Shown: positions 1 through 6,789 of the stretch, in pieces
Layout of the letters: every line of letters begins with the position of its first letter
Position numbering within the stretch: the stretch's first letter is position 1
Source of the DNA: PALSA-1004 sp947474275
Lineage (GTDB): Bacteria; Pseudomonadota; Gammaproteobacteria; Burkholderiales; SG8-41
Length of the DNA stretch: 8,971 nucleotides
NCBI GenBank assembly: GCA_947474275.1
Contig: CANJHY010000181.1
Span: 1-8,971, forward strand
Reading direction: 5' to 3'
Made by a program: the position numbers and the translations under genes
The notes under the pieces: model-generated
What the model saw: only the letters and a program-made list of their open reading frames with translations
What the model was told of the DNA's origin: nothing
Database searches by the model: none

Positions 1-185
1 GAAACGCATGGCCGTATTACGTCTACAGTAGAGCAATTCACTGCAAAAACGCCCTCTATCGACCCAACAATGTTTCAACTTCCTGAAAAGCAGCGCGCCG
101 AGCGATTATTTGTTTGTTTGCTGATGCTGTGTCCGACAGGCTGCTAGACTGCCTTTTCGCCGCACGACAGATCCCGGAGGAGACT
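1..185. other. Upstream edge region without a supportable gene
   Basis: No convincing gene or promoter was found here. One plus-strand frame is open from base 1 to a TAG near 147, but it has no recognisable protein similarity and no good ribosome binding site, so it could be chance or the tail of a gene outside the window. The last bases (176-180, GGAGG) are the Shine-Dalgarno of the following Bug gene. Confidence 0.4.
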
Positions 186-1154
186 ATGCGTTTGCTGTTC
201 CGTTTGCTATGTACGGTCGCCATGCCGCTGTTGCTCGCTTGCGCCGCCGGCGCGCAGTCCTATCCGGACAAGCCGATACGCCTGCTGCTGCCGTTTCCGG
301 TCGGCGGACCGAGCGACATTACCGGTCGCGCCGTCGCCCTCAAGCTCGGCGAGCAGATGGGTGCGAACTTCGTGCCCGACAACCGCGCGGGCGCCGGCGG
401 CAACCTAGGGCTTACGCTCGCTGCGCGGGCGGCGCCCGACGGCTATACGCTGCTGGTGACATCTTCTTCGATCGCGGTGAGCCCTTCGCTTTACGCCAAA
501 CTCGATTACGACGCAGTAAAGGACTTCGTGCCGATCGCGCGGCTGGCGCAGATTCCCAACGTGCTGCTGGTGCATCCGGGCGTGCAGGCGAAAACGCTGA
601 AGGAGTTCGTGGCGCTCGCGCGCGCGAACCCGGGCAAGCTCAACTATGGCTCGGGCGGCGCCGGCACCACCAATCATCTCGCCAATGAACTGCTGATGAG
701 CCTCGAAAAAATAAATCTCGTGCACGTGCCGTACAAAGGCGCCTCGGTCGCGGTGTTTTCTTTGATCGGCGGCGAAGTCGATGAAGTGGTGGTCGCCGTG
801 GCATCGGCATTGCCGCAGATACGCGCCGGCAAGGTGCGTGCGCTGGCGGTACTATCCGAGCAACGCGCGCCCACGCTGCCCGACGTGCCGACCTCGAAGG
901 AAGCCGGCATCGACAATTTTGTGATGCCGATATGGTTCGGCATGTTCGCGCCGGCCGCGACACCGCGCGACATTCTCGCGCGCCTGAACCGCGAGGTTAC
1001 GAAAGCGATGGCGGCGCCGGATTTCCGCGAGCGGCTCGCTGCCGCGGGCGTCGACCCGTGGCTGGGCTCGCCGGATGAACTCGCCAATCTGGTGAAGAGC
1101 GAGATGGCGCGTTACGCCGCAATCATCAAAAAAGCTGGTCTGCGGCCGGAGTGA
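186..1154 (+). CDS. Bug/TctC-family tripartite tricarboxylate transporter substrate-binding protein (first copy)
   Basis: Predicted periplasmic solute-binding protein of about 322 residues, the normal length for the family, which captures small carboxylates (tricarboxylates, dicarboxylates, aromatic acids). The ATG at 186 is preferred over an in-frame TTG at 114: it has GGAGG at 176-180 with a 5-nt spacer and begins a clear signal peptide (MRLLFRLL, then a hydrophobic stretch to about residue 23). The export type is ambiguous: AGAQ resembles a signal peptidase I site, while LLAC ending at residue 19 resembles a weak lipobox. Family hallmarks follow in order: YPDKPIR at the mature N-terminus, the GGPSDITGR ligand loop, DNRAGAGG, the APDGYTLLV strand, LNYGSGGAG, HLANELL, VHVPYKG, and the C-terminal LPDVPTSKEAG and APAATPRDI blocks. 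No tctA or tctB lies nearby, so the ligand is unknown. The next gene on this strand starts 323 bases later, past a repeat element, so co-transcription is uncertain. Confidence 0.93.
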   Translation: MRLLFRLLCTVAMPLLLACAAGAQSYPDKPIRLLLPFPVGGPSDITGRAVALKLGEQMGANFVPDNRAGAGGNLGLTLAARAAPDGYTLLVTSSSIAVSPSLYAKLDYDAVKDFVPIARLAQIPNVLLVHPGVQAKTLKEFVALARANPGKLNYGSGGAGTTNHLANELLMSLEKINLVHVPYKGASVAVFSLIGGEVDEVVVAVASALPQIRAGKVRALAVLSEQRAPTLPDVPTSKEAGIDNFVMPIWFGMFAPAATPRDILARLNREVTKAMAAPDFRERLAAAGVDPWLGSPDELANLVKSEMARYAAIIKKAGLRPE

Positions 1155-1168
1155 TGCTAAAAATTTAA

Positions 1169-1363
1169 ATCTTGAACTGCAAAAATTCTAAAATCCAAAG
1201 CTTCACCGCAAAGGACGCGAAGGACGCAAAGGAAATTCAAAGGAATACAGAAAAAGATTCGCGAATCAATTTCTATACGCCGCAAGCAAAAAATAGCGAA
1301 ACGGAATCCCGATCGGTTCTGAAGCTTTCCTTCGCGTCCTTCGCGTCCTTTGCGGTTCAAGAT
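1169..1363. repeat. MITE-like inverted-repeat element, copy 1 (GAAGGACGC-type arms)
   Basis: The left arm at 1205-1232 (begins accgcaaaggacgcgaagg) is matched in inverted orientation by 1329-1356 at 27 of 28 positions. The outer ends also pair: atcttgaactgcaaa at 1169-1183 and the complement of 1349-1363 agree at 14 of 15. The interior is AT-richer than the flanking genes and has no transposase. Within each arm the unit ggacgc(g/a)aa is repeated in tandem. Repeats of this look are common between genes of environmental bacteria, where they are often mistranslated as small hypothetical proteins. No target-site duplication is visible. Mobility is inferred only from the inverted ends and the second copy at 2882-3019. 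Confidence 0.8.
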
Positions 1364-1368
1364 CGAAT

Positions 1369-1383
1369 GCGTCCTTTGCGGTT
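1369..1383 (+). repeat. Partial extra copy of the repeat arm
   Basis: The 15 bases gcgtcctttgcggtt repeat exactly the sequence at 1343-1357, 26 bases downstream. This looks like a short duplication of the right arm of the neighbouring element. Confidence 0.75.
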
Positions 1384-1477
1384 ACAGGTTTAGGTCTTTT
1401 CATTTAGCGTAACGGGCCTTATGATGGCCCTGCCAGCCGGCATCGAGACCGGCACGGCGCCCCCGAAGGAGACTCCC

Positions 1478-2863
1478 ATGGCAGGCGAAGTGACCCAGGT
1501 GCTGGCCCAGTTCGCGGCCTCGCTCAAATACGAAGACATCCCCGAACACACCCGCGAATACTGCAAGAACATCCTGCTCGACACGCTGGCCTGCGCGGTG
1601 GCCGGCCACCAGGGCGAGGAAACTCACCAGCTTGCGGCGCTCGCGACCAGCCTCGCGCAATCCAACGAAAACAGCGCGATCGGCGGCGACCGCCTGTCGC
1701 TCGCCGGCGCGACAATGTTGAACGGCTACCTGATCACCGCCGTGACGATGTGCGACATCCACCGCTCCACCCTCACCCACGTGACGCCGGAAGTCATACC
1801 GCCAGCGCTCGCCATAGCCGAGCGCGACGGACTGTCGGGCCGCGACCTGCTGGTTGCGATCGCCGCCGGTTGCGAAATCACGACGCGGGTCGGGCTCGGT
1901 CTCGATTACCCGGAAGCGCGCAAACGCGGCTGGCACGGGCCTGGCGTCATTGGGCCGTTCGGCTCCGCCGCGGCAGTCGGTCGATTAATCGGGCTTGATG
2001 CCGCGCTCATGGCAAAAGCTTTCGGTCTAGCTGGCAGCCAGTCGGCCGGCACCTTCGCCGCGTGGGGCACGCCCACCGTCAAATTCCATCAGTGCCGAGG
2101 CGCGCTGTCGGGACTGATGGCAGCGCTGCTCGCGCAGCAGGATTTCCTGACTACCAGCGAATTCCTCACGCACAAGGACGGCGGCCTCTACAACACGTAC
2201 TCGAACGGCGGGCGTCCCGCAGACGCAGTCGCGGAACTCGGCAAGCGCTGGGAACTGGAACAGATCGCGCTGCGCCTGTGGCCGTCGGCCTCCACCATCC
2301 AGGGCTTCATCACCGCGATGTTCGACCTCGTGGAAAAAAACAACCTGCGGCCGGAACAGGTGAAAAAACTCAACGTGACAATGAGCAAAACCGCGGTCGA
2401 CATGCACGGCATCTTCCCGCGCTACAAAAGCAAGTTCGACGCGCTGCTGTCCACCCATTACGCGGCGGCGGTGATACTGCACGACCGTGAGTTGACGCTC
2501 GCGCAGTTCGAACCGGCGCGCTACGACGATCCGAAATTGCGCAAATTCGCCGCGGAAAACGTTGACGTCGCGATAGATCCGGCACTCTCCGGCGTGCAGG
2601 CCGTGGTCGAGGCGCACACCACCGACGGCAAAACACTCAGCATGCGCTGCGATCATCCGCGCGGTTCCGCTGAAAACCCGCTCACGCGCGCGCAGATCGA
2701 AACCAAGTTCCGTACTTATGCCGCGGCCCGGCTGCCGCAGGCCAGCGTCGACGCGGTCATCGAATCGGTGGCGCGCATCGAGGACCTCAAGTCGACGCGC
2801 ACGCTCATGGACCTGCTGCGCGCGGGCGGCGAAAAAAGAATCCGCAAGTCGGCCGCGGCATAG
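1478..2863 (+). CDS. MmgE/PrpD family protein (2-methylcitrate dehydratase-like)
   Basis: Protein of about 461 residues, the usual length for this cytoplasmic family, which includes 2-methylcitrate dehydratase PrpD, cis-aconitate decarboxylase and iminodisuccinate epimerase; which reaction applies here cannot be told. Family signatures are visible: the N-terminal helical region with LLDTLACAVAG, an HRSTLTH block at residues 95-101 followed by VIPPALAIAE, GWHGPGVIGPFGSAAA beginning near residue 151, LAGSQSAGT, and KFHQCRGALSG in the alpha-helical domain. DMHGIFPRYKSKFDA and STHYAAAVIL follow in the second domain. The ATG at 1478 is chosen over ATGs at 1421 and 1424 because AAGGAG at 1466-1471 sits 6 nt upstream of it and the family N-terminus begins there. 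There is no signal peptide. It is flanked by Bug solute-binding genes on the same strand, which suggests it processes an imported carboxylate (inference). Confidence 0.92.
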   Translation: MAGEVTQVLAQFAASLKYEDIPEHTREYCKNILLDTLACAVAGHQGEETHQLAALATSLAQSNENSAIGGDRLSLAGATMLNGYLITAVTMCDIHRSTLTHVTPEVIPPALAIAERDGLSGRDLLVAIAAGCEITTRVGLGLDYPEARKRGWHGPGVIGPFGSAAAVGRLIGLDAALMAKAFGLAGSQSAGTFAAWGTPTVKFHQCRGALSGLMAALLAQQDFLTTSEFLTHKDGGLYNTYSNGGRPADAVAELGKRWELEQIALRLWPSASTIQGFITAMFDLVEKNNLRPEQVKKLNVTMSKTAVDMHGIFPRYKSKFDALLSTHYAAAVILHDRELTLAQFEPARYDDPKLRKFAAENVDVAIDPALSGVQAVVEAHTTDGKTLSMRCDHPRGSAENPLTRAQIETKFRTYAAARLPQASVDAVIESVARIEDLKSTRTLMDLLRAGGEKRIRKSAAA

Positions 2864-2881
2864 AAAATGCCAAGAGCTTTC

Positions 2882-3019
2882 ACCGCGAAGGACGCAAAGG
2901 TAGCCCAAAACAAAAATAAGATGGATGCGCCATACCAAGCCGCCACGCCTGAACTGAAGGTTTAAACGCATCATTGTCGGGGTTCAAGTTTTGCCTTTGC
3001 GTCCTTTGCAGTTCAAGAT
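2882..3019. repeat. MITE-like inverted-repeat element, copy 2
   Basis: The left arm 2882-2900 (accgcgaaggacgcaaagg) and the complement of 2994-3012 agree at 17 of 19 positions. The right end tttgcagttcaagat (3005-3019) is the exact complement of the left outer end of copy 1 (1169-1183), which shows that both belong to one family. The outer atcttgaa end seems to be missing on the left side here, so this copy may be truncated. It fills most of the gap between the MmgE/PrpD gene and the second Bug gene and ends 12 bases before that gene's ribosome binding site. Confidence 0.75.
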
Positions 3020-3044
3020 GGAGTAGCAAACGGGGGAGTTCCAC

Positions 3045-4028
3045 ATGAATAAGTCGTATGTGCTCAACGCGCTGCTTGCCATATTTTCGGCTCTTGCTGC
3101 GGCGCCAGCCACCGCGCAAACCACGGACTATCCGAACCGCCCCGTACGCATCATCGTGCCGCAGACCGCGGGCGGCGCGGTCGACATCGTGGCGCGCGCC
3201 ATCGCGCAAAAACTCAGCGAGTCATGGGGCCAGCAGGTGATCATCGACAATCGCCCGGGCGCCAACGGCATCATCGGCATGGAAGCTGTCGCCAAGGCCA
3301 AGCCCGACGGCTACACGCTGGGCGCGCCGTTCACCTCGGTGCTCGCGATTAATCCATTCGTTTATAAAACTCTGCCATACGACGCGTTCCGCGACTTTGC
3401 ACCGGTCATGCAGAGCGTCGCCAACGTGATTGTGCTCGTCGTCCACCCGTCGTTGCCGGTGCGCTCGGTGAAAGACCTCGTGGCGCTCGGCAAATCGCGC
3501 CCGGGCGATCTCGTCTACGGCTCTTTCGGCGTCGGCAACCTCACCCACCTTGCCGGCGAACTGCTGCGCATGGAGACCAAAATGAAAATGGTGCACGTGC
3601 CGTACAAGGGCGAGACGCCGGCAGTAACGGATTTGATCGGTGGCCAATACGTGTTGCTGTTCTCGACTTCGGCGGGCGTGTTCGCGCACATCAAGGAAGG
3701 CCGCTTGCGGCTGCTTGCGACCGGCGGCGAAAAAAGCGCCGCAGCTTATCCCAATGCGCCGACGATGGCTGAAGCCGGTTTTCCCGGCGCCGGCGTGACG
3801 GGCTGGTCGGGGCTTGCGATGCCTGCGGGCACGCCGCCCGAAATCGTGCAGAAGTTTTCACGTGAAGCCGCGCGCCATGTGAAATCGGCGGAAATGAGCG
3901 AACGGCTTACCGCGCTCGGCGCCGAGCCGGTCGGCAGTTCGCCGGAAGAATTCACTGCATTCATAAAATCGGAAGCGACGAAGTGGTCGCGTGTAATTCG
4001 CGAGGCCGGTATTTCGTTGAGTCCGTAG
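3045..4028 (+). CDS. Bug/TctC-family tripartite tricarboxylate transporter substrate-binding protein (second copy)
   Basis: Periplasmic binding protein of 327 residues. The ATG at 3045 has a strong GGGGGAG at 3032-3038 with a 6-nt spacer. The N-terminus is a classic Sec signal peptide: MNKSY, a hydrophobic core, then APATAQ with likely cleavage after residue 24 or so. The mature part starts with YPNRPVRIIVP, then a ligand loop that reads TAGGAVDIVAR, DNRPGANG, KPDGYTLG, LPYDAFRDFAPV, LVYGSFGVGNLTHLAGELL, VHVPYKG, and PNAPTMAEAGFPG near the C-terminus. It differs throughout from the first and third Bug proteins in the window, so these are old paralogues rather than a recent duplication, and the ligands probably differ. 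It follows the MmgE/PrpD gene by 181 bases that are mostly repeat. It converges on the third Bug gene with 19 bases between the stop codons. Confidence 0.94.
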   Translation: MNKSYVLNALLAIFSALAAAPATAQTTDYPNRPVRIIVPQTAGGAVDIVARAIAQKLSESWGQQVIIDNRPGANGIIGMEAVAKAKPDGYTLGAPFTSVLAINPFVYKTLPYDAFRDFAPVMQSVANVIVLVVHPSLPVRSVKDLVALGKSRPGDLVYGSFGVGNLTHLAGELLRMETKMKMVHVPYKGETPAVTDLIGGQYVLLFSTSAGVFAHIKEGRLRLLATGGEKSAAAYPNAPTMAEAGFPGAGVTGWSGLAMPAGTPPEIVQKFSREAARHVKSAEMSERLTALGAEPVGSSPEEFTAFIKSEATKWSRVIREAGISLSP

Positions 4029-4039
4029 CTGACAGGTCT

Positions 4040-4057
4040 GCCCGATTCTAATCGGGC
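4040..4057. terminator. Possible bidirectional hairpin between convergent Bug genes
   Basis: gcccgat (4040-4046) and atcgggc (4051-4057) form a perfect 7-bp stem with loop tcta. The hairpin lies at the junction of two convergent genes and contains the stop codon of the minus-strand gene. No T-run follows on either strand, so it is a weak candidate as an intrinsic terminator. Confidence 0.4.
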
Positions 4058-5013
4058 TTCGCACCCGATGCTTTCACCACTTGCGCCCACTTGGCGAGCT
4101 CCGCCTTGATGAACGCGCCGAATTCCCCCGGCGTGCCGCCGACCAGTTCGGTCCCCAGTTCGGCATAGCGGTCGCGCAAGGAAGGCAGTACGCGGTTTAT
4201 TTCGGCGTTCAGCCGCGCGATGATGATGGGCGGCGTTTTCGCGGGGGCCAGCAACCCAAACCAGCCAGTGACCACGTAACCGGGCAAACCCGCTTCGGCC
4301 ATGGTTGGAATTTCCGGCGCTATTGAAGCGCGTTGCGGACCGGTGGCCGCCAACGCTTTCGCGCGGCCTGCGCGCACGTGCTGAATGATGGCGGTAGTGC
4401 TGCTGAAAACGATCTGCACTTCGCCGGCCAGCAACGCGGTCACCGACGGGCCCGAGCCTTTGTACGGCACGTGCACCATCTCGACACCCGCCATGGTCTT
4501 GAACAACTCGCCAGCCAGGTGGTTGGCGCTGCCGTTGCCTGACGACCCGTAGTTCAGATGGCGCGGATTCGCCTTGGCGTAGGCAATCAGCTCCCGCACC
4601 ATGTTCAGCGCGCCGCCCCCGCGCATCGACAGGAAATACTGGCTGTATACGACCTGCGCGATAGGCGCGAAATCGCGCACCGCGTCGTACGGCAATTTCG
4701 GGTGCAGACCCGGATTCACCGCGAACTCCGGCGACACCATGATCAGCGTATAGCCGTCGGGCGGCGCCTTCGCTGCGAGGTCGATGCCGAGGATGCTGCC
4801 GGCGCCGGGACGGTTGTCGACGATGAACGACTGGCCCATCGTCTCCGACAGCTTTTGCGCGATGATGCGCGCGCTGATGTCGGTGCCACCGCCCGCAGCG
4901 AGCCCGACGATGACGCGCACCGATTTTTCGGGATACTGCGCGCCGTGGGCAAACGGCAGTGCGAAAAAAATGATTACGATGCCGGCAATGGCCAGCGATA
5001 CCAGTGAACTCAT
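4048..5013 (-). CDS. Bug/TctC-family tripartite tricarboxylate transporter substrate-binding protein (third copy)
   Basis: Periplasmic binding protein of 321 residues on the minus strand. The ATG at 5013 is chosen over an in-frame TTG at 5034 because AGGAG lies just upstream of it and it opens a signal peptide: MSSLVSL, a long hydrophobic stretch, and likely cleavage near AHGA-Q at about residues 23-26. Family blocks in order are YPEKSVRVIV, the glycine-rich ligand loop AAGGGTDISAR, DNRPGAGS, PPDGYTL, LPYDAVRDFAPIAQV, LNYGSSGNGSANHLAGEL, VHVPYKGSGPSV, and IPTMAEAGLPGYVVTGW. It lies downstream of the oxidoreductase and DUF488 genes on the same strand, separated from them by 128 bases with a palindromic repeat. 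It may be the distal gene of that unit or have its own promoter. No TctA/TctB partner is present in the window and the ligand is unknown. Confidence 0.94.
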   Translation of the reverse strand: MSSLVSLAIAGIVIIFFALPFAHGAQYPEKSVRVIVGLAAGGGTDISARIIAQKLSETMGQSFIVDNRPGAGSILGIDLAAKAPPDGYTLIMVSPEFAVNPGLHPKLPYDAVRDFAPIAQVVYSQYFLSMRGGGALNMVRELIAYAKANPRHLNYGSSGNGSANHLAGELFKTMAGVEMVHVPYKGSGPSVTALLAGEVQIVFSSTTAIIQHVRAGRAKALAATGPQRASIAPEIPTMAEAGLPGYVVTGWFGLLAPAKTPPIIIARLNAEINRVLPSLRDRYAELGTELVGGTPGEFGAFIKAELAKWAQVVKASGAKPD

Positions 5014-5045
5014 GCGTTCTCCTCTCTCAGGCAAGACCCGGTTTA

Positions 5046-5114
5046 CCGTTATACCCGCGCAGGCGGGTATCCAGAAGAAGTTGGATTCCTGGGTTCCCGG
5101 CTACGCGGAAACGA
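5046..5114. repeat. Palindromic intergenic repeat of the dRS3-like (VIPAQAGIQ) type
   Basis: The perfect palindrome atacccgc-gcag-gcgggtat (5051-5070) is followed by a spacer with ggattcctggg and a degenerate second inverted pair (ttcc at 5094-5097, ggaa at 5107-5110). Read on the plus strand it encodes the telltale peptide VIPAQAGIQ, a signature of widespread proteobacterial intergenic repeats with CCCGC-GCGGG arms. It sits between the DUF488 stop and the third Bug gene, where the hairpin could end or stabilise transcripts (inference). The sequence next to it, 5115-5141, is AT-rich with a TTTTTT run and carries no gene. Confidence 0.7.
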
Positions 5115-5141
5115 CAAAAGTGTTTTTTACTTTCCTAACAT

Positions 5142-5687
5142 TTAAAGCGCCAGGCCGAGCTGGACGCAACCGTCATAGACTACTTGCGCACGGTCATCGA
5201 GCCGCGCCCCCGCGCGCAGCGTATGGGCGCGCACGTCCTGCGGCCCCATCAGGTGCAGCACCTCGATGCCGCGCGCGAGCAGGGCGTCGGCAATGAAGGA
5301 GCGGTGGCAATGCTCGGGATGGGTTTCCGCACACATGAAGGCCGTGGTGCGCACCTTGCCCAGCGCGATCAGTCGTGCAAGGGCGCTCTGGAATTCGGCG
5401 GTCGCCATATGCTCGGCGTAACCGCGGTGCGCCGCGTCATCGAGCGCCAGGTGCGGCGAATCGCCGTGCGGCCGCCGCATGCCGCCCAGCGGCACGCCTT
5501 CCCACACATACTGAATCGCATGCGCTTTCAGTACCGGGTCGAGCGCCATGCGCGCGAACTGCGGGTTGCGGCGCGAGCGCGGGTAAGCGCGCACGTCGAC
5601 CAGGCATTCGATGCGCGCGCCCTTCAGCAGCGTGACGATATTTTCGCTCGGACGGTTGCCGTGACCGATGGTGTATAGGGTGGTCAA
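5142..5687 (-). CDS. DUF488 domain-containing protein
   Basis: Protein of 181 residues matching the DUF488 family, whose biochemical role is not established. Visible signatures are the N-terminal YTIGHGNR (residues 5-12), LVDVRAYPRSRRNPQF (29-44), VPLGGMRRP (65-73), and the C-terminal FMCAETHPEHCHRSFIA containing Cys119, Glu121 and Cys127-His-Arg129. The Cys/Glu and Cys-His-Arg pair is the conserved core of the family. The start is TTG at 5687, which shares TTGA with the stop of the upstream oxidoreductase gene (4-nt overlap). There is no separate Shine-Dalgarno, which points to translational coupling. The next in-frame ATG (residue 47) would remove the TIGH and DVR motifs, so it is rejected. 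No signal peptide is seen, so the protein should be cytoplasmic. Confidence 0.9.
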   Translation of the reverse strand: MTTLYTIGHGNRPSENIVTLLKGARIECLVDVRAYPRSRRNPQFARMALDPVLKAHAIQYVWEGVPLGGMRRPHGDSPHLALDDAAHRGYAEHMATAEFQSALARLIALGKVRTTAFMCAETHPEHCHRSFIADALLARGIEVLHLMGPQDVRAHTLRAGARLDDRAQVVYDGCVQLGLAL

Positions 5688-6679
5688 ATTGCGATGGAAC
5701 GCCGGGTCTGGATGGATTCGAGTACCGCGCTGGCGAGTTCGATCCCGCGTATGCCGTCTTCCCCCGACGCCAGCACGCCGGGCCCGCCCCTGACCTCGCG
5801 GGAGAACGCCTCGATTTCGCGCTCATAGTTAGCAGTTGCCGCATACCGCTCTTCGACCGTAGCCGGGCCGGTCTTGATGGTCAGCACGTGTTCGGCCTCC
5901 CAACGCAGCGCGGAAGTTTCCAGCATCCCTGTCGTGCCCTGCACGCGCAGATCGTTACCGGCATATGCGATTTCGCGGCTCGCGCGCACCACGACATGGC
6001 AATCGGCGCCCAGCATGCCGAGGATGGCAACGGTATCGTCCGCCTTGCCCAGCCGGCGGTCGGGATGCGAGTAGGCCGACAATTCGCGGATTTTCAAACC
6101 AGTCAGCCACTCCACCTGGTCAAACAGGTGGACGGCGACGTCGAACAGCACGCCGCCCTGGCGCGGGTCATCGCGCCACGCCCCATGCTGCCGCAGCGGC
6201 GCGATGCGCTCGAACATTACCGCACGTAGTTCACCGAGCGCGCCAGACTGGATGATGGCACGCACGCGGCCGAGGATTTCCTCGAGCCGGATCTGGAACG
6301 CGACTCTGAATATGACGCCGGCGGCACGGCAGGCGTCGACCATCTCGCGGCCATGTTCGACCGACAACGCCAGCGGCTTCTCGCACAGCACGTGTTTGCC
6401 GGCGCGCGCCGCGGCCAGCACCATCCGGTGATGGTCGGCGTTCGGCGTGGCGATGAATATGGCCTCGACGTCGGGTGCGGCGGCGAGATCCTCGACGCTG
6501 GAATAGCAGTTCTTGATGCCGAACTGCTGCGCGAACGCGCGCGTCTTTTCCGGCGTGCTGCCGGTGCACCCGACCATGCGCGAATGCGCCGAACCCGCGA
6601 TGGCGGGCGCAATCTGCTGCACGACTACGCCGCCGAGTCCGATTATTCCCCAGCGCACGGCGGATTCATTTTGCGGCAA
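5684..6679 (-). CDS. Gfo/Idh/MocA family oxidoreductase
   Basis: Predicted NAD(P)-dependent dehydrogenase of 331 residues. The N-terminal Rossmann domain carries WGIIGLGG (residues 10-17) as the nucleotide-binding turn, ATPNADHH (76-83), and the family motif CEKPLAL with Glu99-Lys100-Pro101. The C-terminal domain shows GGVLFDVAVHLFD (174-186), in which Asp179 and His183 match the usual catalytic Asp/His pair. The substrate is unknown; relatives act on sugars, inositols and other polyols. The start is TTG at 6679, with GAGGAG at 6687-6692 and a 7-nt spacer. The frame stays open far upstream (to 7732), but that part is antisense to the deacetylase gene and is not coding. The gene is transcribed divergently from the two hydrolase genes and is coupled to the DUF488 gene by a 4-nt overlap. 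Confidence 0.92.
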   Translation of the reverse strand: MPQNESAVRWGIIGLGGVVVQQIAPAIAGSAHSRMVGCTGSTPEKTRAFAQQFGIKNCYSSVEDLAAAPDVEAIFIATPNADHHRMVLAAARAGKHVLCEKPLALSVEHGREMVDACRAAGVIFRVAFQIRLEEILGRVRAIIQSGALGELRAVMFERIAPLRQHGAWRDDPRQGGVLFDVAVHLFDQVEWLTGLKIRELSAYSHPDRRLGKADDTVAILGMLGADCHVVVRASREIAYAGNDLRVQGTTGMLETSALRWEAEHVLTIKTGPATVEERYAATANYEREIEAFSREVRGGPGVLASGEDGIRGIELASAVLESIQTRRSIAI

Positions 6680-6686
6680 GGCCCGT

Positions 6687-6692
6687 CTCCTC
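6687..6692 (-). promoter_or_regulatory. Ribosome binding site that sets the TTG start of the oxidoreductase
   Basis: GAGGAG on the minus strand lies 7 nt before TTG 6679. It decides this start over a GTG at 6658 and over the long upstream open frame. An ATG close by (AAAATGAAT) is out of frame. Confidence 0.7.
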
Positions 6693-6705
6693 AAAGTTCG
6701 CTTCG

Positions 6706-6733
6706 AGTATAACAAGAAGACCATCACCGACAA
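6706..6733 (-). promoter_or_regulatory. Candidate sigma70-type promoter for the oxidoreductase-DUF488 unit
   Basis: On the minus strand TTGTCG (6733-6728) and TATACT (6711-6706) are separated by 16 bases. They match the -35 and -10 consensus at 4 of 6 and 5 of 6 positions. The expected transcript starts near 6699, a short leader before the TTG at 6679. Prediction by eye only. Confidence 0.45.
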
Positions 6734-6761
6734 GCTGCGTCCCCAATTGGCACGTCGAGCT

Positions 6762-6789
6762 TTTCCAGTGCGCGAGAATCGAGTATATT
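6762..6789 (+). promoter_or_regulatory. Candidate sigma70-type promoter for the tandem deacetylase-fold genes
   Basis: TTTCCA (6762-6767) and TATATT (6784-6789) are separated by 16 bases, matching the -35 and -10 consensus at 4 of 6 and 5 of 6. The start of transcription would be near 6796, just ahead of AGGGAG at 6798-6803. It is back to back with the minus-strand promoter, with an 8-bp palindrome CCAATTGG (6743-6750) between them that might be an operator half or chance. Confidence 0.45.

Larger units (their letters stand above)
1155..1477. other. 323-bp intergenic region dominated by a repeat element
   Basis: This gap holds an inverted-repeat element (about 1169-1363) and a short partial third copy of its arm (1369-1383). 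The remaining 1384-1477 is a leader for the MmgE/PrpD gene, ending in a Shine-Dalgarno AAGGAG at 1466-1471. Short open frames on both strands here (1157-1360 minus, 1172-1393 plus) are translations of the repeat and are not considered genes. I found no promoter good enough to report. Confidence 0.7.

Noticed and set aside
114..185. TTG-initiated 24-residue extension of the first Bug protein
   Set aside because: It would precede the signal peptide and has no ribosome binding site, while the ATG at 186 has both.
720..736. 17-bp sequence gtgcacgtgccgtacaa shared exactly by all three Bug genes
   Set aside because: It encodes the conserved VHVPYK motif, so protein constraint plus codon bias explains it without recombination or a regulatory role.
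1205..1356. Repeated ggacgc units as a CRISPR array
   Set aside because: The units are inverted or immediately tandem, with no regular spacers and no cas genes.
1157..1393. Small open frames on both strands in the first gap
   Set aside because: They are translations of the inverted-repeat element, with low-complexity AKDAKDAKE-type or complementary peptides.
2027..2974. 315-codon minus-strand open frame opposite the MmgE/PrpD gene
   Set aside because: It is an antisense shadow; its beginning runs through the repeat element and the rest shows no recognisable domain.
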